The notes under the pieces are model-generated. The model had not been told where the DNA came from and searched no databases. It saw nothing but the letters and a program-made list of their open reading frames with translations. Shown piece by piece: positions 8,451 through 15,997 of a stretch of DNA of 22,966 nt. Source of the stretch: Prolixibacteraceae bacterium UBA6029 (lineage in GTDB: Bacteria; Bacteroidota; Bacteroidia; Bacteroidales; Prolixibacteraceae). The position numbers and the translations under genes are program-made. Numbering within the stretch: position 1 is the first letter of the stretch; every line of letters begins with the position of its first letter. The DNA is taken from contig DIZL01000041.1 in assembly GCA_002429385.1 (NCBI GenBank), positions 1 through 22,966 on the forward strand, written 5' to 3'.

Positions 8451-9491
8451 ATGGCAAAGATTTTAGTAGCCGATGATGAGGTCGATCTGGAAATGCTCAT
8501 CAAACAGAAATTCCGCCAAAAGATTCGTGAGCAGGAATATGAATTTGTATTTGCTGTAAATGGAAAGGATGCACTCGATAAAATTCTTCTACATCCGGAT
8601 ATTGACATTGTGCTGAGTGATATAAATATGCCGGAGATGGATGGACTGACTTTACTCAGCCGGTTAAGCGAATCCAGTCCGCTGATTAAATCTGTGATAG
8701 TTTCTGCCTATGGCGATATGGAAAACATACGCACAGCCATGAACCGCGGCGCATTCGACTTCATTACCAAGCCCATTAATTTTGAGGATCTGTCGTTAAC
8801 GATGGAAAAAACAATCAAACATGTGGCTCAGATCCGTGAGACGCTCAAAGCCATTCGCGAAAACAGTATCCTTAAAATGTATGTCGATGAAACGGTACTC
8901 AATTTCATGGGTAGCCGCGAGTTCGAATCTTCTTTAATGGCCAATGAATCGGTTCAGGCTACCATCGTATTTATTGACATTTGCAGCTTCACCTCGATCA
9001 GCGAAAACGAATCGCCTGATGCCGTGGTGAAATTACTGAATAGCTATTTTGAGGTCATGGTGAAGGAAATTATAGCTCAGGGTGGTTATATCGACAAATT
9101 CATTGGCGATGCGATTATGGCTGTTTTCCGTGGCGATTTTCACCTCGACAGGGCTATTGATTCGTGTGTTGCAGTAAGAAATAAAATTGACAGTTTACCT
9201 ATTTTACCCGGTCAGATATCTTTTATTCCAAAAGTTTCCATAGGCATCAACAGCGGTGAAATGATTTCGGGTAATATCGGTTCAGCCACTTTGCGACGAC
9301 TGGATTATACCGTTATTGGTGATACAGTAAACATTGCGCAACGTCTCCAATCAGTTGCCGGTCCGGGACAGATTCTGATCAATGAAATCTCCTACAACAA
9401 AGTAAAAGAATCATTTAATTGTATGAAAGTGGGTGAGGTTAGTCTGAAACATAAAGCCGATCCGGTGATTGTCTATGAAGTTCTGGATTAG
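8451..9491 (+). CDS. Response regulator with class III adenylate/guanylate cyclase output
   Basis: 346 residues: receiver (1-120), a helical linker (about 115-165), then a class III nucleotidyl cyclase domain (about 168-346). Receiver residues are D8/D9, D57, S85 and K107. In the cyclase domain the metal-binding aspartates are D176 (FIDICSFT) and D220 (FIGDAIMAVF). The base-selecting Lys is K216 (DKFIGD), its partner position is T287 (DYTVIGD), and the transition-state pair is N294 and R298 (TVNIAQRL). The Lys/Thr pair is typical of bacterial adenylyl cyclases, so cAMP is the likely product, though cGMP cannot be excluded. Phosphorylation of D57 by the upstream kinases presumably controls cyclase dimerisation. 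Last gene of the operon, facing a convergent gene 42 bp away. No CRP-like effector is visible in the window. Confidence 0.93.
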   Translation: MAKILVADDEVDLEMLIKQKFRQKIREQEYEFVFAVNGKDALDKILLHPDIDIVLSDINMPEMDGLTLLSRLSESSPLIKSVIVSAYGDMENIRTAMNRGAFDFITKPINFEDLSLTMEKTIKHVAQIRETLKAIRENSILKMYVDETVLNFMGSREFESSLMANESVQATIVFIDICSFTSISENESPDAVVKLLNSYFEVMVKEIIAQGGYIDKFIGDAIMAVFRGDFHLDRAIDSCVAVRNKIDSLPILPGQISFIPKVSIGINSGEMISGNIGSATLRRLDYTVIGDTVNIAQRLQSVAGPGQILINEISYNKVKESFNCMKVGEVSLKHKADPVIVYEVLD

Positions 9492-9533
9492 CTATCAATC
9501 AACCTGAATTAGCATTCCTCTGGTTCTGTGGAT

Positions 9534-9962
9534 TCAGAAATCATTCTCCAGGATATCAGTAGCAGAACCCACAAGTTCCTTACAGACTGAATCAAACAGG
9601 TTTTTCTCATTGGCTTTAGCTGATCCCTCCGCTGTTGAGATATCGACACCCAAAAGTTTCTTGCAGGTGAGGGAGCCATGTTTTGCTCTGAACAATTCGT
9701 TGAATTTTCGAACTCCTGCTTTGGCTTCAGCCTTGATTTCCTGAATAGATTTCCCTTCAGTTGGTCCTTTAAGTCCAAGAACCATATAGGCTCCCGTAAC
9801 CGCACCACAAGTTTCGGCCATAGCCATCCCTCCTCCAAAACCACTGGCAATCTTTAATGCAGTAACCCGGTCTAGCTTAATTTCGCTGACATAACTCAAA
9901 AGTACCGATTGTGCGCAATTCATTGTTTTAAAGTTCTCTATGGCTTCTACTGATTTTTTCAT
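9534..9962 (-). CDS. C_GCAxxG_C_C family protein
   Basis: A 142-residue cytoplasmic protein with the spaced cysteines that name this family: C16 (NCAQSVL), C52 in the core motif CGAVTGA (52-58), C100 and C127. A glycine-rich GFGGGMAMAE stretch lies just before the core motif. There is no signal peptide or membrane segment. The family is widespread in anaerobes and is thought to bind a metal or redox centre through these cysteines, but its function is not established. It lies downstream of pgk in the same direction but beyond the pgk terminator, so it is probably transcribed separately. It converges on the cyclase gene. Confidence 0.88.
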   Translation of the reverse strand: MKKSVEAIENFKTMNCAQSVLLSYVSEIKLDRVTALKIASGFGGGMAMAETCGAVTGAYMVLGLKGPTEGKSIQEIKAEAKAGVRKFNELFRAKHGSLTCKKLLGVDISTAEGSAKANEKNLFDSVCKELVGSATDILENDF

Positions 9963-9994
9963 ATCCCGATAGTTTTACTCCTTAAATTTAATGA

Positions 9995-10022
9995 AAAACC
10001 CGAAGTATGTCCCTCGGGTTTT
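9995..10022 (-). terminator. Rho-independent terminator of pgk
   Basis: Perfect 9-bp stem AAAACCCGA / TCGGGTTTT with a 10-nt loop. Read on the minus strand it is followed by a run of T residues (CGGGTTTTT), and it lies ~25 bp past the pgk stop codon. The A-rich side could also support weak termination in the other direction. Confidence 0.8.
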
Positions 10023-10045
10023 CACTATAATCGATGATAATATTT

Positions 10046-11239
10046 TTATTCTCCCCTTACTGCTGCAATTCCGGGAAGTACACGTCCTTCGAGGTATTCG
10101 AGCAAAGCGCCTCCGGCAGTGGAAATGTATGAAACCCCATCGGCAAAACCAAATTGGTTCACACACGATACAGAGTCACCACCACCGACAAGAGAGAAAG
10201 CTCCTTTTGAAGTAGCCTTTACAATGGCTTCACCCACTGCAATTGAACCTACCGCAAATTTCTCCATCTCGAAAACACCTACCGGACCATTCCATAGAAT
10301 AGTTCCTGAGTTTTCAATAACTTCCCTGAACATGGCAATACTGTTCGGACCGGCATCCAATCCCTGCCATCCTTCAGGAATAGCATAGGCATCAACAATC
10401 TTCGTGTTGGCGTCAGGACTAAAAGCATCGGCAGCAACGACATCTGTGGCCATGAATATCTTCACTCCCTTTTCGGCAGCTTTTTTCTCAATAGACAATG
10501 CAGTCTCGAGATACTCCAGTTCGCAAATAGAGTTGCCTACTTCCCCACCGTGAGCCTTCACGAAGGTATAAGTCATTCCGCCTCCAAGAATCAGGTTGTC
10601 TACCTTATCCAAAAGGTTTTCGATGATTGTAATTTTCGAAGAGACCTTAGCCCCACCCATGATAGCTGTCAATGGACGTTTAGGGTTTTTCAGTACCTTA
10701 TCCAGACTGGCAATTTCGCTTTCAATCAGGTAACCGAACATCTTGTCATTCGGAAAGAATTTGGCAATAACAGCAGTGGAAGCATGTGCACGGTGGGCTG
10801 TTCCGAAAGCATCGTTGATCCAGCAATCACCATTGGCAGCCAGTTGTTCGGCAAACGATTCAGTACCTTTTTCTTCTTCAGGATGGAAGCGAAGGTTTTC
10901 AAGCATCATCACTTCACCGGGCTTTAAAGCCTTGGACATAGCCAACACTTCCGCCCCGATACAATCCGGTGCGAGCTTCACATCTCTGCCAAGCAATTCA
11001 CTCAAATGACCAACCAGGTGGCTCATGGAGAATTTAGGATCTGGACCTGCCTTCGGGCGTCCAAAATGGGACATGACAATTGGCGAACCACCTTCTGAAA
11101 TTACCTTGTTAATCGTTTGAACTGCTGCACGCATGCGTGTATCGTCTGTAATTACAAAATTCTCGTCGAGCGGCACGTTGAAATCAACACGGATCAGTGC
11201 TTTCTTGCCAGCGAAATCATAGGTTTCAATAGTTTGCAT
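10046..11239 (-). CDS. pgk: Phosphoglycerate kinase
   Basis: 397 residues, the usual bacterial length. It catalyses ATP formation from 1,3-bisphosphoglycerate and ADP in lower glycolysis (reversible in gluconeogenesis), in the cytosol. Visible landmarks are the family signature LIRVDFNVP (15-23), the substrate-binding Arg in DDTRMRA (R35), the SHFGRPK motif (57-63), ENLRFHPEEE, the hinge and nucleotide-binding motifs GGAKVSSKI and WNGPVGVFE (316-324), and the GGGDSV loop (352-357). It is monocistronic in appearance: a -7 box lies 31 bp upstream of the ATG and a terminator follows the stop. Confidence 0.98.
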   Translation of the reverse strand: MQTIETYDFAGKKALIRVDFNVPLDENFVITDDTRMRAAVQTINKVISEGGSPIVMSHFGRPKAGPDPKFSMSHLVGHLSELLGRDVKLAPDCIGAEVLAMSKALKPGEVMMLENLRFHPEEEKGTESFAEQLAANGDCWINDAFGTAHRAHASTAVIAKFFPNDKMFGYLIESEIASLDKVLKNPKRPLTAIMGGAKVSSKITIIENLLDKVDNLILGGGMTYTFVKAHGGEVGNSICELEYLETALSIEKKAAEKGVKIFMATDVVAADAFSPDANTKIVDAYAIPEGWQGLDAGPNSIAMFREVIENSGTILWNGPVGVFEMEKFAVGSIAVGEAIVKATSKGAFSLVGGGDSVSCVNQFGFADGVSYISTAGGALLEYLEGRVLPGIAAVRGE

Positions 11240-11270
11240 ATCTGTTTTTTTGAGTTACATAAATATAGAA

Positions 11271-11278
11271 CAAATATA
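11271..11278 (-). promoter_or_regulatory. Bacteroidota-type -7 box for pgk
   Basis: TATATTTG on the minus strand matches the TAnnTTTG -7 consensus and lies 31 bp upstream of the pgk ATG. No good -33 TTTG is seen at the usual spacing, so this is a partial match. Confidence 0.45.
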
Positions 11279-11310
11279 AAGAATATATTAGTTTCATAAG
11301 TTTTCATTCA

Positions 11311-11342
11311 TTACCCAAACCATGAATTTAATGTTTGGGTAA
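11311..11342. terminator. Perfect 10-bp inverted repeat between an oxidoreductase gene and pgk
   Basis: TTACCCAAAC / GTTTGGGTAA with a 12-nt loop. It lies 18 bp past the stop of the minus-strand oxidoreductase gene (11361-12341) and upstream of the pgk promoter. There is no T-run on either strand, so it may be a weak terminator, an mRNA 3'-end stabiliser or an operator. The terminator call rests on position only. Confidence 0.4.
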
Positions 11343-11360
11343 ACTAAATTCCGTTTGCTT

Positions 11361-12341
11361 TTACAGAATTACCTCTTCCCATTTCTCACTCGACCCGGAT
11401 TTCTCCATGGCTTCCAATACTGCTATTGGCTTCAGTATACTTTCGTGGCTTAAAGGTTCTTTGCCAGTCCGAAACATTTCAACCATATCCCTATAGCACC
11501 GGTCAGGCTCGGTTTCTGTAACCCTCGATTTAAGTTCCACAATACCCTTCTTCGTTTCAACAAAGGTTTCCCAGCCATAATGAAGTGCACTGAAAAGCAG
11601 GTTAGCCTCTAATCCGCTTTCAAAAATCACCACTGCACCAGCTTTCTTGCCGTATTTATTGATCCTGACCACTTTGATGTCTTCACCAAACATGTACATC
11701 AGAGGTTGTACCAAATGGATCCCGTAAAAGAATATTCCGCCATAAGGCGATTCCAGATCTGCCGGTCCGTATCTTACAATATTGTTGATTTCACCTAATG
11801 ATTTGATCTGGTCGGCTATATCAAATGTAGAATCGCTGTGGGCAATGGTGCTGTACGAAGAGATTGGGGTTCCTGATTCGCGGGCCATAGCCAGGAATTC
11901 CTTTCCCTCTGCAACTCTATAACAAAAAGGTTTATCGATAAACGTCGGTATCCCGGCCTTTACAAATGGAGTAGCTGCTTCCAGGTGATATCTGGCATGA
12001 CGGTGATCAACAATCAAGGCATCAATCTGACCCAGCATGTCAAGGGAATTCTTCACCATATTGGGGATAGGGCCAGATTCCATGGCCTTCCGGGCCAGTT
12101 CTTCCGTTTCTCCCCACACATACTTCACCTCCAAACCCGGAAACTTTTTATCCGTATTAAACATCTTTGCATATCCCAGTGTGTGCGAATTTTCGGCGCC
12201 TATAATCCCGATGCGGATATGATCCTTCAGTTGAACCCCAGATACCAACCTGGACGTGGCAGCCCCTATCGCTGAAAAGCTTAGGGCCGAAAGGGCTGTT
12301 CCTGCGCCTGCTGTTTTTATAAACGATCTTCGTGTGCTCAT
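11361..12341 (-). CDS. Tat-exported Gfo/Idh/MocA family oxidoreductase (326 aa)
   Basis: 326 residues. A twin-arginine signal (RRSFIK at 4-9, then a mild hydrophobic stretch to about 30) precedes an NAD(P)-binding Rossmann fold with GIIGAENSH (45-53). The family's catalytic EKP motif appears as IDKPF (D136-K137-P138), and a C-terminal alpha/beta domain follows. The glycine motif is GxxGAE instead of the usual GxGxxG, and the protein is shorter than typical family members (~350-450). Many Bacteroidota members carry Tat signals and act on sugars or sugar derivatives in the periplasm, but the substrate cannot be read here. It lies 142 bp downstream of a second family member on the same strand and may share its pathway. 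Confidence 0.88.
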   Translation of the reverse strand: MSTRRSFIKTAGAGTALSALSFSAIGAATSRLVSGVQLKDHIRIGIIGAENSHTLGYAKMFNTDKKFPGLEVKYVWGETEELARKAMESGPIPNMVKNSLDMLGQIDALIVDHRHARYHLEAATPFVKAGIPTFIDKPFCYRVAEGKEFLAMARESGTPISSYSTIAHSDSTFDIADQIKSLGEINNIVRYGPADLESPYGGIFFYGIHLVQPLMYMFGEDIKVVRINKYGKKAGAVVIFESGLEANLLFSALHYGWETFVETKKGIVELKSRVTETEPDRCYRDMVEMFRTGKEPLSHESILKPIAVLEAMEKSGSSEKWEEVIL

Positions 12342-12380
12342 TTTCTTTAATGTCTTTAATGAGTATCCGTGAATTTACCT

Positions 12381-12413
12381 ATGGTCATTCAATAGTCATT
12401 TGATGGTCATTAA
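12381..12413. repeat. 11-bp tandem repeat, three units
   Basis: Three consecutive 11-bp units: ATGGTCATTCA, ATAGTCATTTG and ATGGTCATTAA, with the start of a fourth (ATAG). They lie in the 142-bp gap upstream of the 326-residue oxidoreductase gene. The 11-bp period is about one helical turn. Confidence 0.7.
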
Positions 12414-12425
12414 ATAGCCGGAATA

Positions 12426-12461
12426 AACCACCACAACCATTACAACAATGACAACATTTTA
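12426..12461 (+). repeat. 36-bp dispersed repeat, copy 1
   Basis: Matches 19942-19977 at 31 of 36 positions without gaps; the core TACAACAATGACAACA is the same in both. Both copies are intergenic and in the same orientation. The function is unknown. Confidence 0.55.
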
Positions 12462-12483
12462 GTCTATGTGCTTATTTTTCATC

Positions 12484-13830
12484 TTAGATTTTCATTTCCC
12501 AACCTTTTTCGTAGCTGCGTTGCCAGAAGACCTGGGCTTTCGGGTCGTCAAGTATATGACCTGTTTTCGGGTCAATGTTAAGGCTATTGCCCACCCGTTG
12601 GGATATGTTTCCCAATTGAACCAAAAGGGTACTTTTATGTCCCGAATCAATGTCTGAATGAAGTTTCTCTCCTGAATTTATGCACGCAAAGAAGTTTTGA
12701 ATATGCAAGGCATCCAGGGCAGCATCCGGACTGGCCAGATTACGCGCATCAACAATGCTTTCATTTTTCACTTCTTTCACAATCTTGCTTTGAAGATCGA
12801 ACACGGTGTATGAATTTCCGTCAATCAGCATACTTCCGTTCTCGCCGTAAAACATGGCCCCGACCGAACACCCTTCGATGAATTTTCCATTGCAACTGCG
12901 CCCTTCCCAGGTCATGGCAATCCTGTTGCCGAACTCCAGGCTGATGATTTGTGTATCGGGTGTTTCCCAATCGTCCTGGTACCGATAGCGACCTCCTGAA
13001 GAACTTACTTTGGTGGGATAATCAACACCAAGCCCCCATCGCAGCAAGTCTACCATGTGAGTGCCGTTGTTAAGTGCCTCTCCAGTTCCCCAATGCCAGC
13101 GCCAGTGCCAGTTGTAGTGGACGATGTTGTCTTTGTAGGCCTGCCGTGGTGCCGGACCCTGCCAAAGATCCCAGTTTAGTCCCTCGGGAACGGCAATTTC
13201 TTTACCAATGCCTATCGTATCGCGGTTGTTGGTATACCAGCCTTTGCCCAGGTAGGCGCGGCCAATAGTCCCGTCTTTCAATTCCTGAATAGCTTTTATA
13301 ACATTGGGATACGAACGGCGCTGGTTTCCCATCTGTATGACTTTCCCGTAAATACCCGCCGCTTTTACCAAAAGTTCTCCTTCGGCAGGATTGTGACTGC
13401 ATGGTTTCTCCACATAAACATGTTTCCCGGCCTGCATCGATAATAGTGCTGCAGGCGCATGCCAATGATCAGGTGTGGCAATCACCATCACGTCAATATC
13501 TTTACTTTCGAGTGAACGACGAAAATCACCATACCCCTGTGGTTGATGCTTTTGAATGGCATTCACCGAAGCGATGCACTTTCCCATGACCTGACGATCA
13601 ACATCGCAAATGTGGACTACCTCGCTGTTGGGTTGACTGGCATAGTTCTCAGCAAGCGCTTTTCCACGTGAGTTCACTCCCATGACCGATATCCTGATTT
13701 TCTCATTGGAGCCCATAATCCGGCTGTAGCTACGTGCGCTGTATCCCGGCAAAATGCCTCCTGCAACAATCATAGCCGATGCTGCTGCTGATTTTTTCAG
13801 AAATTCCCTTCTGGTGTTAGTTGTCATCAT
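12484..13830 (-). CDS. Tat-exported Gfo/Idh/MocA family oxidoreductase (448 aa)
   Basis: The frame is open to 13884, but the start is placed at the double ATG (13830 or 13827) because this puts the Tat motif TRREFLKKS at residues 6-14, as expected for a signal peptide; the longer form would bury it. The Rossmann motif is ISVMGVNSRGKA, the catalytic EKP motif is at 141-143 (VYVEKPCSHN), and the substrate-side His is H258 in NNGTHMVDLLRW. The Trp-rich NWHWRWHWGTGE stretch before it is typical of the Bacteroidota/Planctomycetes branch. Family members oxidise or reduce sugar and inositol derivatives with NAD(P), or (GH109) hydrolyse N-acetylgalactosaminides by an NAD-dependent route, which cannot be excluded. 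Probably periplasmic. It is followed by a shorter paralogue on the same strand. Confidence 0.9.
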   Translation of the reverse strand: MMTTNTRREFLKKSAAASAMIVAGGILPGYSARSYSRIMGSNEKIRISVMGVNSRGKALAENYASQPNSEVVHICDVDRQVMGKCIASVNAIQKHQPQGYGDFRRSLESKDIDVMVIATPDHWHAPAALLSMQAGKHVYVEKPCSHNPAEGELLVKAAGIYGKVIQMGNQRRSYPNVIKAIQELKDGTIGRAYLGKGWYTNNRDTIGIGKEIAVPEGLNWDLWQGPAPRQAYKDNIVHYNWHWRWHWGTGEALNNGTHMVDLLRWGLGVDYPTKVSSSGGRYRYQDDWETPDTQIISLEFGNRIAMTWEGRSCNGKFIEGCSVGAMFYGENGSMLIDGNSYTVFDLQSKIVKEVKNESIVDARNLASPDAALDALHIQNFFACINSGEKLHSDIDSGHKSTLLVQLGNISQRVGNSLNIDPKTGHILDDPKAQVFWQRSYEKGWEMKI

Positions 13831-13940
13831 TATCTGTTTAGTCGTAAAGTTAGTAATAGGTATCCTGGTGCATTTAATGCACATAATTGATCATGCGTCA
13901 GACTCTAAAACACCAAATCTCAGCTTATCCGATCCTTGGA

Positions 13941-14000
13941 AATTTCCTTTTTCCCTTTTCCTGTTTCCCTTTTCCCTTTTCCGGTATCCTGATTCTATTT
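13941..14000 (-). repeat. Polypurine repeat, copy D (not attached to a gene end)
   Basis: Read on the minus strand it begins AAATAGAATCAGGA (14000 down to 13987) and continues as GGAAAAGGGAAA / GGAAACAGG units. The first 14 bases are the same as at 18168-18181, where they span the holB stop codon. Here no open gene ends at that TAG. It lies in the gap between the 448-residue oxidoreductase gene and the DUF4153-like gene. Confidence 0.7.
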
Positions 14001-14107
14001 CCTTATAAGGTTAATAAGGTTGATCGTTTGGGAGTTGACCTTTGCTACTAAGGTTGTCAAACAAAACATAAGGTTTGCTCAAAAACCCATACGATGCTTC
14101 ATTCTAC

Positions 14108-14206
14108 TTTTTCCCATTCTCTCTTTCCCTTCTCCGTTTTCCGTTTTCCTTTCTCCCTTTTCCTGTTTCCCTTTTCCTGTTTCCTGTTTCCCATTTTGAT
14201 TCCTAT
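14108..14206 (-). repeat. Polypurine repeat, copy C, starting at a stop codon
   Basis: Read on the minus strand it runs from the TAG stop (14205-14203) of the DUF4153-like gene as TAGGAATCA, then about 95 nt of GGGAAACAGG, GGAAAAGGGAAA and GGAAAACGG units. No other strong signal was seen in the 372-bp gap 13831-14202 apart from this repeat and the one at 13941-14000. Confidence 0.7.
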
Positions 14207-15462
14207 TTCAGTCCAAAGACAAAAGGCAGGATAAATATGACAATTATAGTCCAGAGGGCATATACTTTCAGGTAATCCGCCACCACCCGTTCTACTGCAT
14301 CCAATGATTTTCCCTTTGCGTAACTTTGGTATAAGCTTTTGTCAAGGAGGATCAGGTTGATGAAAATCAAGACATTCGAAACCAGCACTACCATCCTGTT
14401 GGGGGTTAATCCATTGGTAATGCGCGTGATAATTGCCACTAAAGCAATTGCATTTGTCACAATGGCCAGTACCGCCAGCACGAATAAGATCAGCACATTC
14501 ACATTCCGCTCTTTTGACTTATCAAGTTCAGTGACTGAAAAGACGATGATAGCCATAACGGCCACCAGCATGATATTAAAAACAAGCAGCAGATTCCTGT
14601 TCTCTACTATACTACTTTCCGAAAAGATCAGGGAGACGATATACACCACCAGGGTAATCAATACCAGGGGGGTGAATACCCTTGCAATCACCGGGGCAAT
14701 CTTACTTGTGATACTGGGATATAACCTGATGATATAGAATGAAACAACAGGAGCAGCTACCCCTCCAAACACAACAACGTAATGGGTATATAATTCCTGA
14801 ATATTCATCTTTATTGCCGAAAAGAGGGCTACCGTGATGCCGGTAAGCAGTCCGCCAGCAATAAGGATTAACCCGGTCATGATGATCAGCTCTCCGTTAA
14901 ACCGGATGAACTCAACCCATTTATTGGTATTCTTCATTTCGAAGGAGGCATACGACAACCCGAACAAACACCACAAAAACAAGGGAACATGGATAAAGGC
15001 CAGGGTGACCGAATCACTTTCCTTAGAGTACGGGTGCTCAATGGGCAATAGATTGATGTACAGTGTTAAAACTGACAGGGTCACTCCGTAAATCAGAATC
15101 CTTTTCCGGTCAAAGATCCCGTTCACCCAGAAGGTATACAGAATGATCCCATTGAAGACCAGGATGGCCAGTTCCCTCATATAAAAAGCCTGGCGGTCAA
15201 TCTGGGAAAACAGATCCGGGAGCTTCACAAGCAATCCGGTAATCAATGACAGGATGATCACTACCAGTAAATCCAGTTTTAAAAATCCTTTCCCCTCACT
15301 CTCCGTCTCAGGAGCCAGGCGAACCTTCCAAAATCGTACCAGTTCAGAATCATAATCCGGCGAAAGCTCACCGAATGCCCTGGCAAAGTCCTGATTATTC
15401 TCCCGGTATAACCGTTCCAGATGGTCCGGACTTTTGATACTCTCAATGATACGCTGTTTCAT
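14203..15462 (-). CDS. Polytopic membrane protein, DUF4153-like
   Basis: 419 residues. A soluble N-terminal part (1-60) begins MKQRIIESIKSPDHLERLYR and is followed by about 10-11 hydrophobic segments from residue 62 to the C terminus (for example 64-83, 94-115, 190-213, 295-315, 395-416). A loop with NGLTPNRMVVL near residue 350 and the YPSITSKIAPVIARVFTPL segment resemble DUF4153 membrane proteins, whose function is unknown. That assignment is from memory of the family and is moderate. It lacks transporter or enzyme signature motifs. It stands alone on the minus strand with its own -7 box, and its stop codon begins a polypurine repeat. Confidence 0.75.
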   Translation of the reverse strand: MKQRIIESIKSPDHLERLYRENNQDFARAFGELSPDYDSELVRFWKVRLAPETESEGKGFLKLDLLVVIILSLITGLLVKLPDLFSQIDRQAFYMRELAILVFNGIILYTFWVNGIFDRKRILIYGVTLSVLTLYINLLPIEHPYSKESDSVTLAFIHVPLFLWCLFGLSYASFEMKNTNKWVEFIRFNGELIIMTGLILIAGGLLTGITVALFSAIKMNIQELYTHYVVVFGGVAAPVVSFYIIRLYPSITSKIAPVIARVFTPLVLITLVVYIVSLIFSESSIVENRNLLLVFNIMLVAVMAIIVFSVTELDKSKERNVNVLILFVLAVLAIVTNAIALVAIITRITNGLTPNRMVVLVSNVLIFINLILLDKSLYQSYAKGKSLDAVERVVADYLKVYALWTIIVIFILPFVFGLK

Positions 15463-15496
15463 GATTGTTGGGGTTTTGATGCAAAGTGTTCGAATC

Positions 15497-15504
15497 CAAA
15501 TATA
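15497..15504 (-). promoter_or_regulatory. -7 box for the DUF4153-like gene
   Basis: TATATTTG on the minus strand (TAnnTTTG consensus), 34 bp upstream of the ATG at 15462. No convincing -33 element is seen. Confidence 0.4.
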
Positions 15505-15588
15505 CTAAATCTCTTTCAGGAAATCATGAATCAATGTCGTTTAGTTTAGCCCTCATTGAAAATGTAATGACCTAGAGCTGGGGCGATA

Positions 15589-15677
15589 ATCCCGAAGGGA
15601 TTGAATATTATTCACCCCCAATGAAATTGGGGGAAAAGGCACAAGGGATAACCCTGAACCCCGAAGGGGTTCAATAT
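15589..15677 (+). repeat. Three-hairpin palindromic unit 1 (BIME-like array)
   Basis: Head hairpin ATCCCGAAGGGAT, spacer TTGAATATT, second hairpin CCCCCAAT-gaa-ATTGGGGG (15615-15633), and a tail hairpin AACCCCGAAGGGGTT followed by CAATATT. Same order of elements as the units flanking the transposase. Confidence 0.7.
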
Positions 15678-15690
15678 TTATAGTGTTGTA

Positions 15691-15772
15691 ATTGAACCCT
15701 TTCCTGAAGCGGAGCTTAGTTGTTCATCCCCCAATTTCATTGGAGGTCACTAACATTTAACCCATTCGGGTT
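15691..15772 (-). repeat. Three-hairpin palindromic unit 2, inverted
   Basis: Minus-strand reading: head AACCCGAATGGGTT, AAATGTTAGTGACC, then CCAAT-gaa-ATTGGGGG, then a degenerate tail near GCTCCGC...GGGTTC. It is inverted relative to the units on both sides. Confidence 0.65.
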
Positions 15773-15806
15773 GGCTGCCACAACTTACGGCGGTCTGGCT
15801 CACGGA

Positions 15807-15892
15807 ACTCCGAAGGAGTTAAATGTTGGTGACCCCCAGCAAAGCTGGAGGGTTAAGCAGTTGTAACTAGTCGGCAACCCCGAAGTGGGTTG
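15807..15892 (+). repeat. Three-hairpin unit 3: left inverted arm of the transposase
   Basis: 86 bp: head ACTCCGAAGGAGT, then AAATGTTGGTGACCCCC-AGC-aaa-GCT-GGAGGG, a 15-bp variable stretch, and tail CAACCCcgaagtGGGTTG. It is gaplessly collinear with the reverse complement of 16454-16539. Confidence 0.8.
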
Positions 15893-15930
15893 AACATTCT
15901 ATTCAATATTATCATTCCATTCAAAGTTTA

Positions 15931-15958
15931 TTGACAAAAAAATCGTAACTTTTATACT
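15931..15958 (+). promoter_or_regulatory. Sigma70-like promoter of the transposase gene
   Basis: TTGACA and TATACT separated by 16 bp, 39 bp upstream of the ATG. A TAnnTTTG-like TAACTTTT overlaps (15946-15953), so either promoter class could be used. Confidence 0.4.
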
Positions 15959-15997
15959 TAAAAAACATTAATCTACTAACTATTAAAACCAATACAC

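Noticed and set aside
9509..9850. 113-codon open frame on the - strand
   Set aside because: Overlaps the C_GCAxxG_C_C gene in another frame; the latter has the conserved cysteine motifs and a sensible start, this one has none.
13840..13860. TAACTTTA as a -7 box for the 448-residue oxidoreductase gene
   Set aside because: It lacks the final G of TAnnTTTG and has no -33 partner.
12484..13884. Longer 466-residue form of the second oxidoreductase
   Set aside because: The extra 18 residues precede the Tat motif and would displace the signal peptide from the N terminus; the double ATG at 13827-13830 is a better start.
14339..14737. 132-codon open frame on the + strand
   Set aside because: It lies antisense inside the polytopic membrane protein gene; its composition (many I, T, S codons) is the mirror of hydrophobic codons on the other strand, and it has no recognisable domain.
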